Positions 18,120 to 27,280 of a DNA stretch of 64,000 nt are shown here, piece after piece. The translations under genes and the position numbers were made by a program. Numbering within the stretch: the first letter of the stretch is position 1; the number at the start of each line of letters is the position of its first letter. Under the pieces are notes generated by a model. That model was given only the letters and a program-made list of their open reading frames with translations. It did not search any database and was not told the origin of the DNA. Origin of the DNA: Guyparkeria halophila (GTDB lineage: Bacteria; Pseudomonadota; Gammaproteobacteria; Halothiobacillales; Halothiobacillaceae); contig NZ_CP140153.1 in assembly GCF_034479635.1 (NCBI RefSeq), forward strand, positions 2,239,501 to 2,303,500. Direction: 5' to 3'.

Positions 18120-19832
18120 TCAGACCCAGCACACACGATCGAACAGCCCGCCAGACACGATCTCGCCCGTAATCGGATGGATCGAGAGTCGGCTCATCTC
18201 CAGGCCGGTTGACTCATTCTCTGCGTCAGCGAGGACGTCGGCGGGATCGCGTACGCCAAACCGAGTGTGGTACAGCCAGCGGTTTTGCTCGCCGTACGGA
18301 CTCATCACCAAGGCCGCCCCAAGTCGGCATCTGATCCGCATGTCCGGGTCGTCGACGTAATCGAAATCGATGCTTTGCAGGCAACGGTACCTGGGCCAGA
18401 GATAGCCCTGGGTTTCAGCGTAAGCCGAATAGTCCAGGGCGGGCCCGGACCCTGATTCCGTTCGATCGGGCGGATTGTCAGGGTCAGTATCGAGTCGAGA
18501 GCCAGACGATGGTGCTTGGCAAGGGACGCAGTGCGTGATTTGGTCCCTCCGGCTAGTGAATTCGCGCAGCACGCCCCGAGCCGTCGACTGAATCACCAGA
18601 GCTCTCACATCGGACTCCGTGGTGGTCATCCCCCAAACAATCGTTCTCGAATCCTCGATCACGCCAGTCGGGCAGTCGGCGTCGCTGCCGTCAGGACGGG
18701 AATGCACCACCCGCCGTCCTGAGTAACTGAGGTTCTGCTCGAACGCCGCCGTAAACTCACGCTCATGCTCCAGCGTGACGAGATCGACAGCCCCCGCTTC
18801 GGTGAACCCCGCTGCCAGCAGCAGCGTTTCCTGTCGGCGTTGATAGGTGTTGTATCCCTCGCCGTCGATGGTGTCGGTTCGGGTTTCGGTGTGGGTGTAC
18901 TCGTAGATCCGCTCTTCCATTGTCTCGCCGTCCTGGGCACAGGCGAACGTCGAGGTGCTGGTCAGGTCGGAGATCGGCACCTGGTATTCCGGCTGCTGAT
19001 CGAGGAAGTAGGTTTCCGGGTCAGGGATTCGGTGTGGGACCGGATCGTGCAAGTACAGCGATTCGGCGGTGCCCGCTTCCAGGTCGATCAAGAGCGCACT
19101 CAGGATGGGCATCGGGGTGAACACCGGTGGGTTGTATTCCGAGCGCAGCGCGTGAACCAGAATGGCCTGATGCCCCCGTTGAGGAGCGATGTCCGAAACG
19201 AACATCGTGTGCAGCCACCGGCGTACCCCGTCTGACTTGTAGCTTCCGATGTACGGGTACGCGCCGGGGATCACCGTGCCCCCGCTCAGGCCGGAAGTGC
19301 CCGCCGGGATCGTCACCTCCCAAGGGGGGCGGGTAGCCGGGATCTCGATCGAAATTTCGCGCCAGCTTTCCCCTTCCTCGTCGGGAATGGGGCCCATGTG
19401 TCCGAGCCGGGTAAGTCGGAAAGCGACGCTGGTTGGCTGATCCGACGAGACAAGACCCGTGGGCGTTACAGTCCAGGTCCTGCCTTCCGCTTCGGCATAG
19501 ACCCACTCCGAAGCGCGCTCAGCCAGATTGCGCCCCCCGTACTGGAGCCTGACTCCCGAGAAAAGCGCGGTTGCCGGCCATGTCCGACCAGCGGCTAGAT
19601 CCTCTGCCGATGGATTGGCACCCTGGGCCCAAGGTGGCGATAACGCCAGCACGCGCCCCGCAAGGTCCGTTGGGGAGCTGCCAGAGCTTTCTTGCCGCTC
19701 GGGCTGTGGGTAAGGACGAGACTCGCCATTTTCCAGCCGCAACTCCCCCTCCACCACGGGCCCATGGTATGGGCAACCAAACGGCCGCTCGTCGTCGTGT
19801 TCGGCGAGGCCGTGCGGTTCCTCGACGATCAT
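18120..19832 (-). CDS. phage tail-region protein of unknown function
   Basis: 570 residues; last gene of the late operon before the cargo genes. No recognised domain. It is rich in Ser, Thr, Gly and acidic residues, without membrane segments, as in virion tail-tip or receptor-interacting proteins. A CxxC pair (THCVPCQAP) is near residue 445 and another Cys pair (FGCPYHG) near 19. The ATG overlaps the previous stop (ATGA), placing it in the tail operon. A role in host recognition is inferred from position only. Confidence 0.65.
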   Translation of the reverse strand: MIVEEPHGLAEHDDERPFGCPYHGPVVEGELRLENGESRPYPQPERQESSGSSPTDLAGRVLALSPPWAQGANPSAEDLAAGRTWPATALFSGVRLQYGGRNLAERASEWVYAEAEGRTWTVTPTGLVSSDQPTSVAFRLTRLGHMGPIPDEEGESWREISIEIPATRPPWEVTIPAGTSGLSGGTVIPGAYPYIGSYKSDGVRRWLHTMFVSDIAPQRGHQAILVHALRSEYNPPVFTPMPILSALLIDLEAGTAESLYLHDPVPHRIPDPETYFLDQQPEYQVPISDLTSTSTFACAQDGETMEERIYEYTHTETRTDTIDGEGYNTYQRRQETLLLAAGFTEAGAVDLVTLEHEREFTAAFEQNLSYSGRRVVHSRPDGSDADCPTGVIEDSRTIVWGMTTTESDVRALVIQSTARGVLREFTSRRDQITHCVPCQAPSSGSRLDTDPDNPPDRTESGSGPALDYSAYAETQGYLWPRYRCLQSIDFDYVDDPDMRIRCRLGAALVMSPYGEQNRWLYHTRFGVRDPADVLADAENESTGLEMSRLSIHPITGEIVSGGLFDRVCWV

Positions 19833-20158
19833 TGATCGGGCTCCGGCGCGGCGAACTCCATCACCACTTCGGCCCCGTTGGCATCCGCCATCACCAGCTT
19901 TTTCAACGGCTTTACGGGCAGCGTAAACAGCCCGTCGGCACTGGTGACGAGCTCGGTGTCGTGGTACTCACGCGCGGTCACGTCCGGCTCGGTCAGCGGG
20001 CTGGCAATGCCGGCGGTATTGCCCGTTGGCTTGGGCGCGGTCTTGGCTCGGCCTGGCTTGACCCCGTCACGTGGCCGGTGGGGCTGGAAGTCGGGCGTCT
20101 TGGCCTGGCCTCGGTCAACCAGGTCCTGGATCGCCTCCTGGAGATCCCGGCGGCTCAT
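19829..20158 (-). CDS. small phage tail-region protein
   Basis: 109 residues starting MSRRDLQEAIQDLVDRGQAK at 20,158. The ATG overlaps the preceding stop, and a longer frame to 20,248 would overlap the upstream gene out of frame. N-terminal amphipathic helix, a Pro/Lys-rich linker and a C-terminal beta-like part (FTLPVKPLKKLVMADANGAE). Not recognised. Confidence 0.6.
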   Translation of the reverse strand: MSRRDLQEAIQDLVDRGQAKTPDFQPHRPRDGVKPGRAKTAPKPTGNTAGIASPLTEPDVTAREYHDTELVTSADGLFTLPVKPLKKLVMADANGAEVVMEFAAPEPDQ

Positions 20159-20577
20159 CAGCTGGCGTACTCGCGCACGGGGTTGAGCGTCAGGCCGAGA
20201 TCCGCGCTGGATTTCGGTGTGCCGGATTCGCCGGAAAAGCGCAGCCACACGGCGATGGCGTTGGCCGATCCGCTGTCGATCTGGTCGCCGAGGTCGAGTG
20301 GGTCACCGGGCGTGGCCGAATCGAGACCGCTTTGCGTGAGCGCCAGCGCGATGTCCTCGGGGGCGAACCCGGCGCCGGCGTCACTGTCCGTGATGGTCGC
20401 GATGATCTGCGAATCGCCGCTGTTGTCGGGCACGAAGTAGCGGCCGGATGCGGTCGACCCGACGTAGACACGCACGTCGACCGGATTGCCGCCGATCTCC
20501 CGGTCGAGTGTGAGCGGGTTGCTGTCGAGCGGCGTGGTGAGCGAGCTGTCGGCGTAGAACTTGAGCGACACGGTCAT
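20158..20577 (-). CDS. phage tail-region protein, beta-rich
   Basis: 139 residues, not recognised. Beta-rich composition with MTVSLKFYADSSLTTPLDSN at the start and VDVRVYVGSTASGRYFV. Translationally coupled with its downstream neighbour (ATGA overlap) and 3 bp downstream of the 713-residue gene. Likely a minor virion component. Confidence 0.6.
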   Translation of the reverse strand: MTVSLKFYADSSLTTPLDSNPLTLDREIGGNPVDVRVYVGSTASGRYFVPDNSGDSQIIATITDSDAGAGFAPEDIALALTQSGLDSATPGDPLDLGDQIDSGSANAIAVWLRFSGESGTPKSSADLGLTLNPVREYAS

Positions 20578-20580
20578 GGG

Positions 20581-22722
20581 TCAGGCTCCTGTGAGTATCA
20601 GCGGGTCCTCGGGCAGGGTCACGGCGATGCAGCGCTCGGTGCGCAGGTCGGCGTCCTCCTGGTCGGGCAAGGTGATCGGCGGCGTGCGCACGGCAAAACC
20701 TGTCTGGTAGGTCTCGTTTTCCGGCGCGTTCGGGTCATAGGTTGATTCATCTGCCCACCACCCGGTCTCCGTGTTGGCGTTGAAGATCCAGCCCTGCCAG
20801 TCCTCGGACTCGGGCTCGGATTCGGCCAGCCCGCCGACGTAGGTGCCCGGCGCGGGCAGCGCCTCGGCGTCGTCCTCGCGGGTCGGCAGTTGGCCGATGG
20901 CCAGCGCCCCCAGGCCAGTCCAGTCAGTCTGGATGCGATCCCCGGTGCCGCCGCGGAAAACGCGCAGCTCGAGCTCGGTGGTGGCGCCGCCGGCGTCGGT
21001 GTCCAGCCGATGGACGATGCGCGCGATCTTGCCGGCCGCCTCGATGGACGGCAGCTGTGCCGTCGGGCGGTGGTGTCGCTCGATGTCCGGGCGCACCAGG
21101 GTCTCGAGCGTCAGGCTGGTGCGTCGGTGGGCCGAGGCCATCTCGCGGGTGGCGCGGTTGATCGCGTCGGTCACGATGGCTTCGACGCCGGCCTGGTCGA
21201 GCGTGTCGTGCACGTGATCCCCTCGCGGGTCGGTGGCATCCAGCGGCCCCATGTCATCGGCCAGCGGCCCTTCGGTGGATCGCCACGCCGAGTCGTCGTA
21301 GTCCTCGCGGTAGGTCAGGCGCTCGGACCGCGGGCGCTCGCCGAACCGGGACACGCTCTCGGGTGCCTCAAGCGTCAGGCCGATCTCGGCCTGCATCGAT
21401 CGCGAGTACCGCCGCGAGAGTGTCCAGCTGGCCTGCCGCACCGCGTCGAACTCACCCACCAGACCGATACGCTGGCCATCGCAGCTCACCGAGCCGGTGT
21501 CGCTGCGGACGATCTGCTGCGAGTTCGCCGACTCCACCTGCCAGCCGGCCGACTCGATCGCCTCTGCAATCGTGTCGGTGCTTGGCAAGGACGGCTGGTA
21601 GCCCAGCCCACGACCGGTCAGGAACTCGCAGATCGAGTACGGCGCCGTCCAGGTCTCGTCGTGCACTCGCGCCGCCAGGCGCAGCCAGGAGAGCCGAGCG
21701 GTCAGGACGACCCGGTTGCGGATCTGGTCGGCGCTCACCAACGACAGGCTCTCGCTGCCGTCGATCGCGGCTGGGATCGGGTTGGCCAGTGGCTCGGCGT
21801 CGTCCCACCGAGTGGCGCGGAACTGGCCGTCGCGGGTCAGGTCCAGGCTGCCCGGCCACGACTCGAGGCGGTGGCGCAGGTAGTCCCAGCCTTCATCCTC
21901 GTTGTCGCGGGCGGTGGTCGCCTCCGGGGTCAGAGCGTCGATCTGCTCGCGGGAGAGCGCATCGATTCGCTGCTGGATCTGATCGGTGGCCGTGTAGGTG
22001 GTCAGGCCCCGCGCCGGGTCATACTCCGGCTCGGTGATCTCGCCACGGAACATCGGCTCGATATGATCGCCCACGTGCAGCGTCACCTCGACGCGGTGGC
22101 CGACGTCATGCGCCGGCGGGCCAACCACCGACAGCGTGCACAGCCGCGCGCTGGATTCCTCCGCCTCGATCTCGATTGCGCCCGCGGTCAGTACCTCGGC
22201 GCCGTCGATGCGCGTCACCACCGACCACCGCTGCGAGGCGGCCACGTCCGACCAGTCGATTTCACCGATGACACGCGCAAGCAGACCCCCGGTCGGCTGG
22301 TCGGCGGTGTAGGTGCGTGCCACCAACGCCGCCGACGGGCTGCCGGTGCCGATCACCATGCCGGCGCTTGTCGCCAGCCCGGCGGTGGGCTGGCCGACGG
22401 CGTAGAGCCGCGGTCGCAGATAGGCACGAGGCTGGCCGGTGGGTGCCGACACGCTGGCGGCGATCGACAGCGTGGGCGTGCCGACCGCCCACTGCTCGAG
22501 ATCGAGCGTCGCGATCGGCGCACCGACCGAGTACACCGACAGCCGCAACTCGACGGCCGGCTGGCCCACCTCGTAGTCGGGTGCGGAGGGTGCCGAGGCG
22601 CAGGCCGACCCGCCGCCGATTGCTGTGCTGTTGATCGAGGCCGTGTTTAGCGCCCCGGTCGGCTGGCAATCCGGCTCCGACTCGGCATTGATCGCCGTCG
22701 AGTTGAGCGGGTGCTGGTTCAT
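20581..22722 (-). CDS. large tail-hub or fibre-like protein with N-terminal repeats
   Basis: 713 residues, probable tail-tip structural protein by position and size. Residues about 45-155 hold at least five degenerate repeats of roughly 20 residues with the core [YV]xVGxPxAxL, for example YEVGQPAVELRL, YSVGAPIATLDL and YAVGQPTAGLAT. The middle (about 165-420) has beta-rich sequence with VTLHVGDHIEPMFRGEITEPE, reminiscent of hub proteins. The last third contains REMASAHRRTSLTLETLVRPD and an acidic C-terminus. No exact family recognised. Confidence 0.65.
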   Translation of the reverse strand: MNQHPLNSTAINAESEPDCQPTGALNTASINSTAIGGGSACASAPSAPDYEVGQPAVELRLSVYSVGAPIATLDLEQWAVGTPTLSIAASVSAPTGQPRAYLRPRLYAVGQPTAGLATSAGMVIGTGSPSAALVARTYTADQPTGGLLARVIGEIDWSDVAASQRWSVVTRIDGAEVLTAGAIEIEAEESSARLCTLSVVGPPAHDVGHRVEVTLHVGDHIEPMFRGEITEPEYDPARGLTTYTATDQIQQRIDALSREQIDALTPEATTARDNEDEGWDYLRHRLESWPGSLDLTRDGQFRATRWDDAEPLANPIPAAIDGSESLSLVSADQIRNRVVLTARLSWLRLAARVHDETWTAPYSICEFLTGRGLGYQPSLPSTDTIAEAIESAGWQVESANSQQIVRSDTGSVSCDGQRIGLVGEFDAVRQASWTLSRRYSRSMQAEIGLTLEAPESVSRFGERPRSERLTYREDYDDSAWRSTEGPLADDMGPLDATDPRGDHVHDTLDQAGVEAIVTDAINRATREMASAHRRTSLTLETLVRPDIERHHRPTAQLPSIEAAGKIARIVHRLDTDAGGATTELELRVFRGGTGDRIQTDWTGLGALAIGQLPTREDDAEALPAPGTYVGGLAESEPESEDWQGWIFNANTETGWWADESTYDPNAPENETYQTGFAVRTPPITLPDQEDADLRTERCIAVTLPEDPLILTGA

Positions 22723-22728
22723 CGACGA

Positions 22729-23313
22729 TTAGGCCGCGCCGCCACCCGGCTGCTTGAGTATGCGAGCTTTCGCTGTCAGGACGATCTGACCCGGCGGCTG
22801 CGTGCTGCCGCCGAGGGACGAGTAAACCGCCCCGAACTCCATGTCGATGCCTGCGCAGTCGGTGACATCACCGTTCACGTTGATCTCACCGGCGGTATCC
22901 ATGTTCAAGCCGTCATCAAGGGCGATAAATTCTGAATCCCAAGGCCCGGAGTAGTTAATCCCCCCATTGCCGTTCAGGGCTTTGACGCGACAGGTAAAGG
23001 GCAAGTCCTGCGCTTCGAGATTCAGGGAGAAGAAGTCAACGACAACTTGACTGCCGTCACCGGCCCCATCGTGGACATACTCCCCACCGTTGGTCGGCTC
23101 TAGCATAAGATCGGTAAACCACGCCAGCGTGCCGCCACTGCTTCCACCGCCTGAACCAACCTCTTGCCAGCATTCGGCAACTGGGGCCTCTGGGTCGGTG
23201 TCCAGCCCGATGTAGGTCACACGCGGCGAGGCGGACTCGTCCACGTAGTGCTGGCCGGGGTGCTCCGGGCGGGCGCTCGGTGCGCCGCTGCCGGTGATGA
23301 TGTGTTGCGCCAT
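22729..23313 (-). CDS. phage tail-region protein of unknown function
   Basis: 194 residues. Begins MAQHIITGSGAPSARPEHPG, followed by HYVDESASPRVTYIGLDTD, a pattern seen near N-termini of tail-fibre proteins. A Gly/Ser linker (GSGGGSSGG) separates it from a beta-rich domain. A GAGGAGAA ribosome-binding site precedes the ATG at 23,313. Function inferred only from the tail operon context. Confidence 0.6.
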   Translation of the reverse strand: MAQHIITGSGAPSARPEHPGQHYVDESASPRVTYIGLDTDPEAPVAECWQEVGSGGGSSGGTLAWFTDLMLEPTNGGEYVHDGAGDGSQVVVDFFSLNLEAQDLPFTCRVKALNGNGGINYSGPWDSEFIALDDGLNMDTAGEINVNGDVTDCAGIDMEFGAVYSSLGGSTQPPGQIVLTAKARILKQPGGGAA

Positions 23314-23406
23314 GAGTCGTTCTCCTCTGGGTTATTCGGTCAGGACAAGGCCGTCCGAACCGACGAGCACGTCGGTACCGTCGGTCAGGATCGCGTCGGG
23401 GTGGAG

Positions 23407-23718
23407 TCATGCCAGCGTGGCGGCGGTCAGGCGGGCCTCGATTAGCGTGTCGCTGGGCCAGTCGGTGTCCGTGGTGCCCTCGTCCCCGCGTTTGATTAAT
23501 CCGAGTTCGCCGGTCGAACCGTCGGCCGCCGCCACCCGCACGATCTCCACGCCGCCTTGCCCGTCGTCCAGTGTCAGGAGCACCCAGTCGGCCGGGCCGT
23601 TAAGGGCCGCAGCGATCTGCGCGGCATCGGCCGCCGGGACGGTGGCCGTGGCCCCGCCGGCGGCCAGCGGGGCAGCCAGCCGCTTGCCGCTCCAGTTGTT
23701 GATGAATCGCTGGGTCAT
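23407..23718 (-). CDS. small phage tail-region protein, possible UGA readthrough extension
   Basis: 103 residues (MTQRFINNWSGKRLAAPLAAG). It resembles small tail-attachment proteins with a beta-rich DWVLLTLDDGQGGVEIVRV core. The start at 23,718 overlaps the upstream stop (ATGA). After its TGA stop (23,409-23,407) the same frame stays open for 24 more codons to a TAA at 23,334-23,332, with coding-like sequence DAILTDGTDVLVGSDG. The stop is followed by C, the leakiest UGA context, so a longer readthrough product is possible. Confidence 0.65.
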   Translation of the reverse strand: MTQRFINNWSGKRLAAPLAAGGATATVPAADAAQIAAALNGPADWVLLTLDDGQGGVEIVRVAAADGSTGELGLIKRGDEGTTDTDWPSDTLIEARLTAATLA

Positions 23719-24101
23719 GATTCCTCCAGGGTCAGGGTCCAGCGCCATTCGGCGCGCTGTTGATCGAACGATTCCTCGGGGCCGTCGGAGAAACCGGTGA
23801 CGGGTTCTGCCAGGTTCTGCCCGGCGATGGTGACCGGGCCGGACCAGTCGACGGCCGACAGGCTCGGCGGCTTCCAGCCGGTGCCACTGATCCGCACCCG
23901 GCGCTTGCGCCAGACGGTCTGCCGGGCGGCGCTGCCGTCGGACAGCCGGTGGGTGGTCGCCCCGCCCAGGGGCGAGACGCTCACCTGGGGGTCAAGTTGC
24001 TCGGTGTCGCCCAGCGCCACGCCGTTGATCGTCAGCGGGTCGAGCCAGACGGTGCCGCTGGTGGCGGTCAGGGTGCTCGGGTCTTTCCAGTAACCGGTCA
24101 T
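23715..24101 (-). CDS. phage minor tail protein candidate
   Basis: 128 residues, follows the tape measure gene with an ATGA overlap. Beta-rich (GTVWLDPLTINGVALGDTEQ; RKRRVRISGTGWKPPSL), without membrane segments. In siphophages this position is usually held by a distal tail or tail-tip component; the family was not recognised. Confidence 0.6.
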   Translation of the reverse strand: MTGYWKDPSTLTATSGTVWLDPLTINGVALGDTEQLDPQVSVSPLGGATTHRLSDGSAARQTVWRKRRVRISGTGWKPPSLSAVDWSGPVTIAGQNLAEPVTGFSDGPEESFDQQRAEWRWTLTLEES

Positions 24102-27100
24102 CGGCGGGCCCCTCCGAACATGGCGGACGCGCGCTTGAGGTCACGGGTGACGTCCGGTTGCGCGGTCACCGGGCCGACCTGCTGGCCGCCGGGCAGCGAG
24201 AGATAGAGCGTGTCGCCTCCTGCGGCCGACGTCGGAGACGGCAGGCGTGCGGTGGGCATCGAGAGCCGGGTGATCATCCCGCCCGTGGCGAAGCCGCGCG
24301 GGAGCTGGCCGTGGCGGTTGAGGTAGTCGAGCAGCGGTTTGCCCAGGCGCTTGGCAGCGGCCGCCCGGATCATGTATTCGCGATCCGAGGCGCGGATCAG
24401 GAAGGAGTCCGAGGTGGTCGTGCCCGGTCCGCGCAGCTCGCCGCCGGTGGCATAGCCGGGCGGCTTCTCGCCGTTGCCACTAAGGTCGCTGGTGGTCACG
24501 GGGATGACCAGCGGGTTGTCCTGCAAGCGCTTCTGCAATGCGGTACGCAGCTGGTCGGCCGACTGCGTCGCCCCCTCCGTGTCGAAGCCGATGCTTATCT
24601 GCTCGAGCCAGGCGAGATCCTCTTTCACGCCCTGGACCTTCTCGATGGCCTTGTCCACGTCGGCCTGAGCCTTCTTCTCTTCTCCGGCCTGCGCCTCCAG
24701 CGCGGTCTTCTCCACGCTGGCGAGATAGGTGCGCAGCTGACGCAGATCGCCCTCGCCGGAACGGGCCAGCTGGTCGATCAGCTGCCGGGCCTGCTCGGCC
24801 TGTTGCTTGGCGGCGTCGTAATCGCCTTCTTGCAATGAAGTCCGGGCATTGCGATCAAGGTCGACGAGATCCCGCTGTTCGGGCTCGCCCGGGTCGACGC
24901 CGAAGTTGTCCAGGGCCCGGCGCGTGTCGGCGAACCCGCCCTCGATGCCCTCGCGCTCGTTCTGTAGCTCGCGGACGCGCTTGTTGGCGTCCTCATAGGC
25001 CTTGATCTCGGCATCGAGCTTGGTCTTCAGATCGTCGCGGATCTCGGTGCGCACCTGCGCTACCCGGTCGCGGTGGTCCCGCAGGGCGTCCTCGCGGTCT
25101 GCATCGAGATCCGCGAGCTCGCGATTGGCCTCGGCGTATTCGCGGGCGCGGCGGGCGGCGGCGAGCCCCGAGTCAAGAATACCCCCTGTCCACTCTTCAC
25201 CTGTCGCCGACTCAAGCTCTTCGTCGGTGGGCGCGCGGCCCTTCATGTCGGCCAGCATCTGGTAGGCCTTTGCGCCGGATTCGGCAATCAGGTCGCGGCG
25301 GGCCGCCCAGTAATCCCGGGCCTCCTGCAGGCGGCGCTGGTAGACGTCGCGCTCGAACGCCGTCATGGCCTCCAGCTGCTCGCGGCTCTTGCGCTCCACG
25401 TCGGCAGACCCGGCGTTGATGTCCATGGTGGTCTGGCGTTCGGATTGGCGACGCTCGCGGGCACGGGCCAACTCTTCCTCCACCTCGGCCGCTTCCTTCA
25501 TGGCATCGGCCAGGCGCAGCACCTCGATGGCGGTGAAGCCGAATACACCCGCGACACCAGCCTTGCTTAACGCAATCGAACGAAGCGCTTTACCGGTGCG
25601 ACCGGCTGTCGCCCCGAGGGTCGTGAGCCGTGCGTTGTAGGTGGCCGTGGCTCCTGCAGCCACCGTCGCGCTCGTTCTCCAGACGCCTATTGGCGAGATC
25701 AGACTGCGCATCCCGGCCGTTGCCAGCCCGGCGGCGATGGCAATCGATCGGATGGCGATCGCCGCCGGGACGGCAGCACCCAGCAACAGGGCAACCGTGG
25801 CCGCTGACGCACGCACCGGCTCGGGCAACTCGTTGAATCGGCCGATCAGCTCCGTCAGCCCGTCGAGCAGCGGGGTCAGGGAGGTTGCCGCATCGCCAAG
25901 GGACAACAGAACGTCGTTTACGGCCGCCTTAAAACGGGCTTTCTTCCGGGCCGGCGTGTCCATCATCTTGGCCACCGCGTCATCGGTGGCGCCGGCGGAA
26001 TCCTCCATGGCGCCCATGGACTCCGAGAACGAATCGGCGGCATTGCCAGTCAGCGCCAGGGCGGCATTGAGTCCCTCGACGTCACCGAACAGGAGGCTCA
26101 TCTGCTCTGTGTTGCCCTGGGTGGCCTGCGCCACGTCCTCTAGGAAGCCGGAAAGGCCGCGGGCCTTGAGGGCTTGCGCGTCGAACTGGATGCCAAGCTC
26201 GGCAGCCAGGTCGGTGGCCTGCTTGCTCGGCTTGAGGATGTTGCTGATCGCGCTGCGGATGCCGGTGATGGCCTGCGGTGTCTTCACGCCAGCAGCCGTC
26301 AGGGCGGCGATCGCGGAGAGCAACTCGCTGAGCCCCACCTCGGCAGTCGATGCCAGTGGTGCCACCTGACCGATGGACTGTGCCAGCTCCGGCACGGTCG
26401 TCTTGCCCTGGCGAACGGCGGTAAAGAACTTGTCCGACACTTCCCCGGCTCGGGATGCCTTAATGTTGTAGGCGTTGAGCACGGAAGTAAGGCCGTCCGC
26501 GGCGATCGACACGTCGGTGACGCCGCCAATCGCCAAGCGGTTGGCGGTATCGAGCGTGCCCATGGCCTCGGCGGAACCCTCGGCACCTGCGGAGATGATG
26601 TCGTACAGCGCCTTGGCGTTCTTGTTGACGTCGCCGCCGTACTCGCGGGTGAGTGCCCGCACCTCACGGGTGAGCGCCGGCATGCCGCTGGTATCGTCGA
26701 GCAGGGTGGAGACCTCGCCCATCGACTCGCTGAACTTTGCGGACTTGTCGTACAGGGCGTTGATCCCGTACCCGAGCCCCCCCAGGGTGACGATGGCACC
26801 GGCGAGCTCACCACGCATGCGGCCGATCGAGTCGGTCCAGCCGTTGGTTTCGCGGCGCAGGTCGCGGATCTGATCATTCATGCGCCGGTTGGCGTTGGCC
26901 AGCTCGCGGGCCGAGGCTGTGCCGCTCTTGCGCAGATCCTCGTAGGCCTGGCGAACCGATCGGATCTCTCGCCGGATGGTGGCCGGGTCGCGCAGGCCGA
27001 GAATGTCGCGGGCGTTGGCGGCACGCTGACCCTGGCGCAGGGTCTTCAGGAGGCCGGCGGTCTCCTTGTCCAGCGCGTTGATGGCCACCTTGCCCTCGCG

Positions 27101-27259
27101 GGCATCCTTGGCCAGCTTCTCGATCGCATCGACCTTTGCACTGCTCCGGCCCATGCCTCGCAGGGCACGACGGAAGGCATTCTCGAATGCCGCGAGGTTG
27201 GTTTTACCCCGCGAGGCGTCGAGATTCAGCCGGATTGCCAGGTCGAGATCACTGTTCAT
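24098..27259 (-). CDS. tail tape measure protein
   Basis: 1053 residues, the largest gene of the prophage, matching the expected role of setting tail length and forming part of the DNA-ejection channel. The N-terminal third is helical. A TP901-type core is visible at about 200-430 (TREYGGDVNKNAKALYDIIS, LAQSIGQVAPLASTAEVGLS, TGIRSAISNILKPSKQATDL). Hydrophobic segments occur at about 490-530, a long charged coiled coil at about 610-880, and a Gly-rich C-terminus with repeated YATGG/FATGG. It starts 22 bp after the end of the GT frame. Confidence 0.93.
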   Translation of the reverse strand: MNSDLDLAIRLNLDASRGKTNLAAFENAFRRALRGMGRSSAKVDAIEKLAKDAREGKVAINALDKETAGLLKTLRQGQRAANARDILGLRDPATIRREIRSVRQAYEDLRKSGTASARELANANRRMNDQIRDLRRETNGWTDSIGRMRGELAGAIVTLGGLGYGINALYDKSAKFSESMGEVSTLLDDTSGMPALTREVRALTREYGGDVNKNAKALYDIISAGAEGSAEAMGTLDTANRLAIGGVTDVSIAADGLTSVLNAYNIKASRAGEVSDKFFTAVRQGKTTVPELAQSIGQVAPLASTAEVGLSELLSAIAALTAAGVKTPQAITGIRSAISNILKPSKQATDLAAELGIQFDAQALKARGLSGFLEDVAQATQGNTEQMSLLFGDVEGLNAALALTGNAADSFSESMGAMEDSAGATDDAVAKMMDTPARKKARFKAAVNDVLLSLGDAATSLTPLLDGLTELIGRFNELPEPVRASAATVALLLGAAVPAAIAIRSIAIAAGLATAGMRSLISPIGVWRTSATVAAGATATYNARLTTLGATAGRTGKALRSIALSKAGVAGVFGFTAIEVLRLADAMKEAAEVEEELARARERRQSERQTTMDINAGSADVERKSREQLEAMTAFERDVYQRRLQEARDYWAARRDLIAESGAKAYQMLADMKGRAPTDEELESATGEEWTGGILDSGLAAARRAREYAEANRELADLDADREDALRDHRDRVAQVRTEIRDDLKTKLDAEIKAYEDANKRVRELQNEREGIEGGFADTRRALDNFGVDPGEPEQRDLVDLDRNARTSLQEGDYDAAKQQAEQARQLIDQLARSGEGDLRQLRTYLASVEKTALEAQAGEEKKAQADVDKAIEKVQGVKEDLAWLEQISIGFDTEGATQSADQLRTALQKRLQDNPLVIPVTTSDLSGNGEKPPGYATGGELRGPGTTTSDSFLIRASDREYMIRAAAAKRLGKPLLDYLNRHGQLPRGFATGGMITRLSMPTARLPSPTSAAGGDTLYLSLPGGQQVGPVTAQPDVTRDLKRASAMFGGARR

Positions 27260-27280
27260 CGAGGTACCGTTGGGGACGGG

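Noticed and set aside
22262-22722. A CRISPR-like repeat array
   Set aside because: The periodicity is in the protein sequence and degenerate at the DNA level; no identical repeats or spacers. No CRISPR array or cas gene was seen anywhere in the window.
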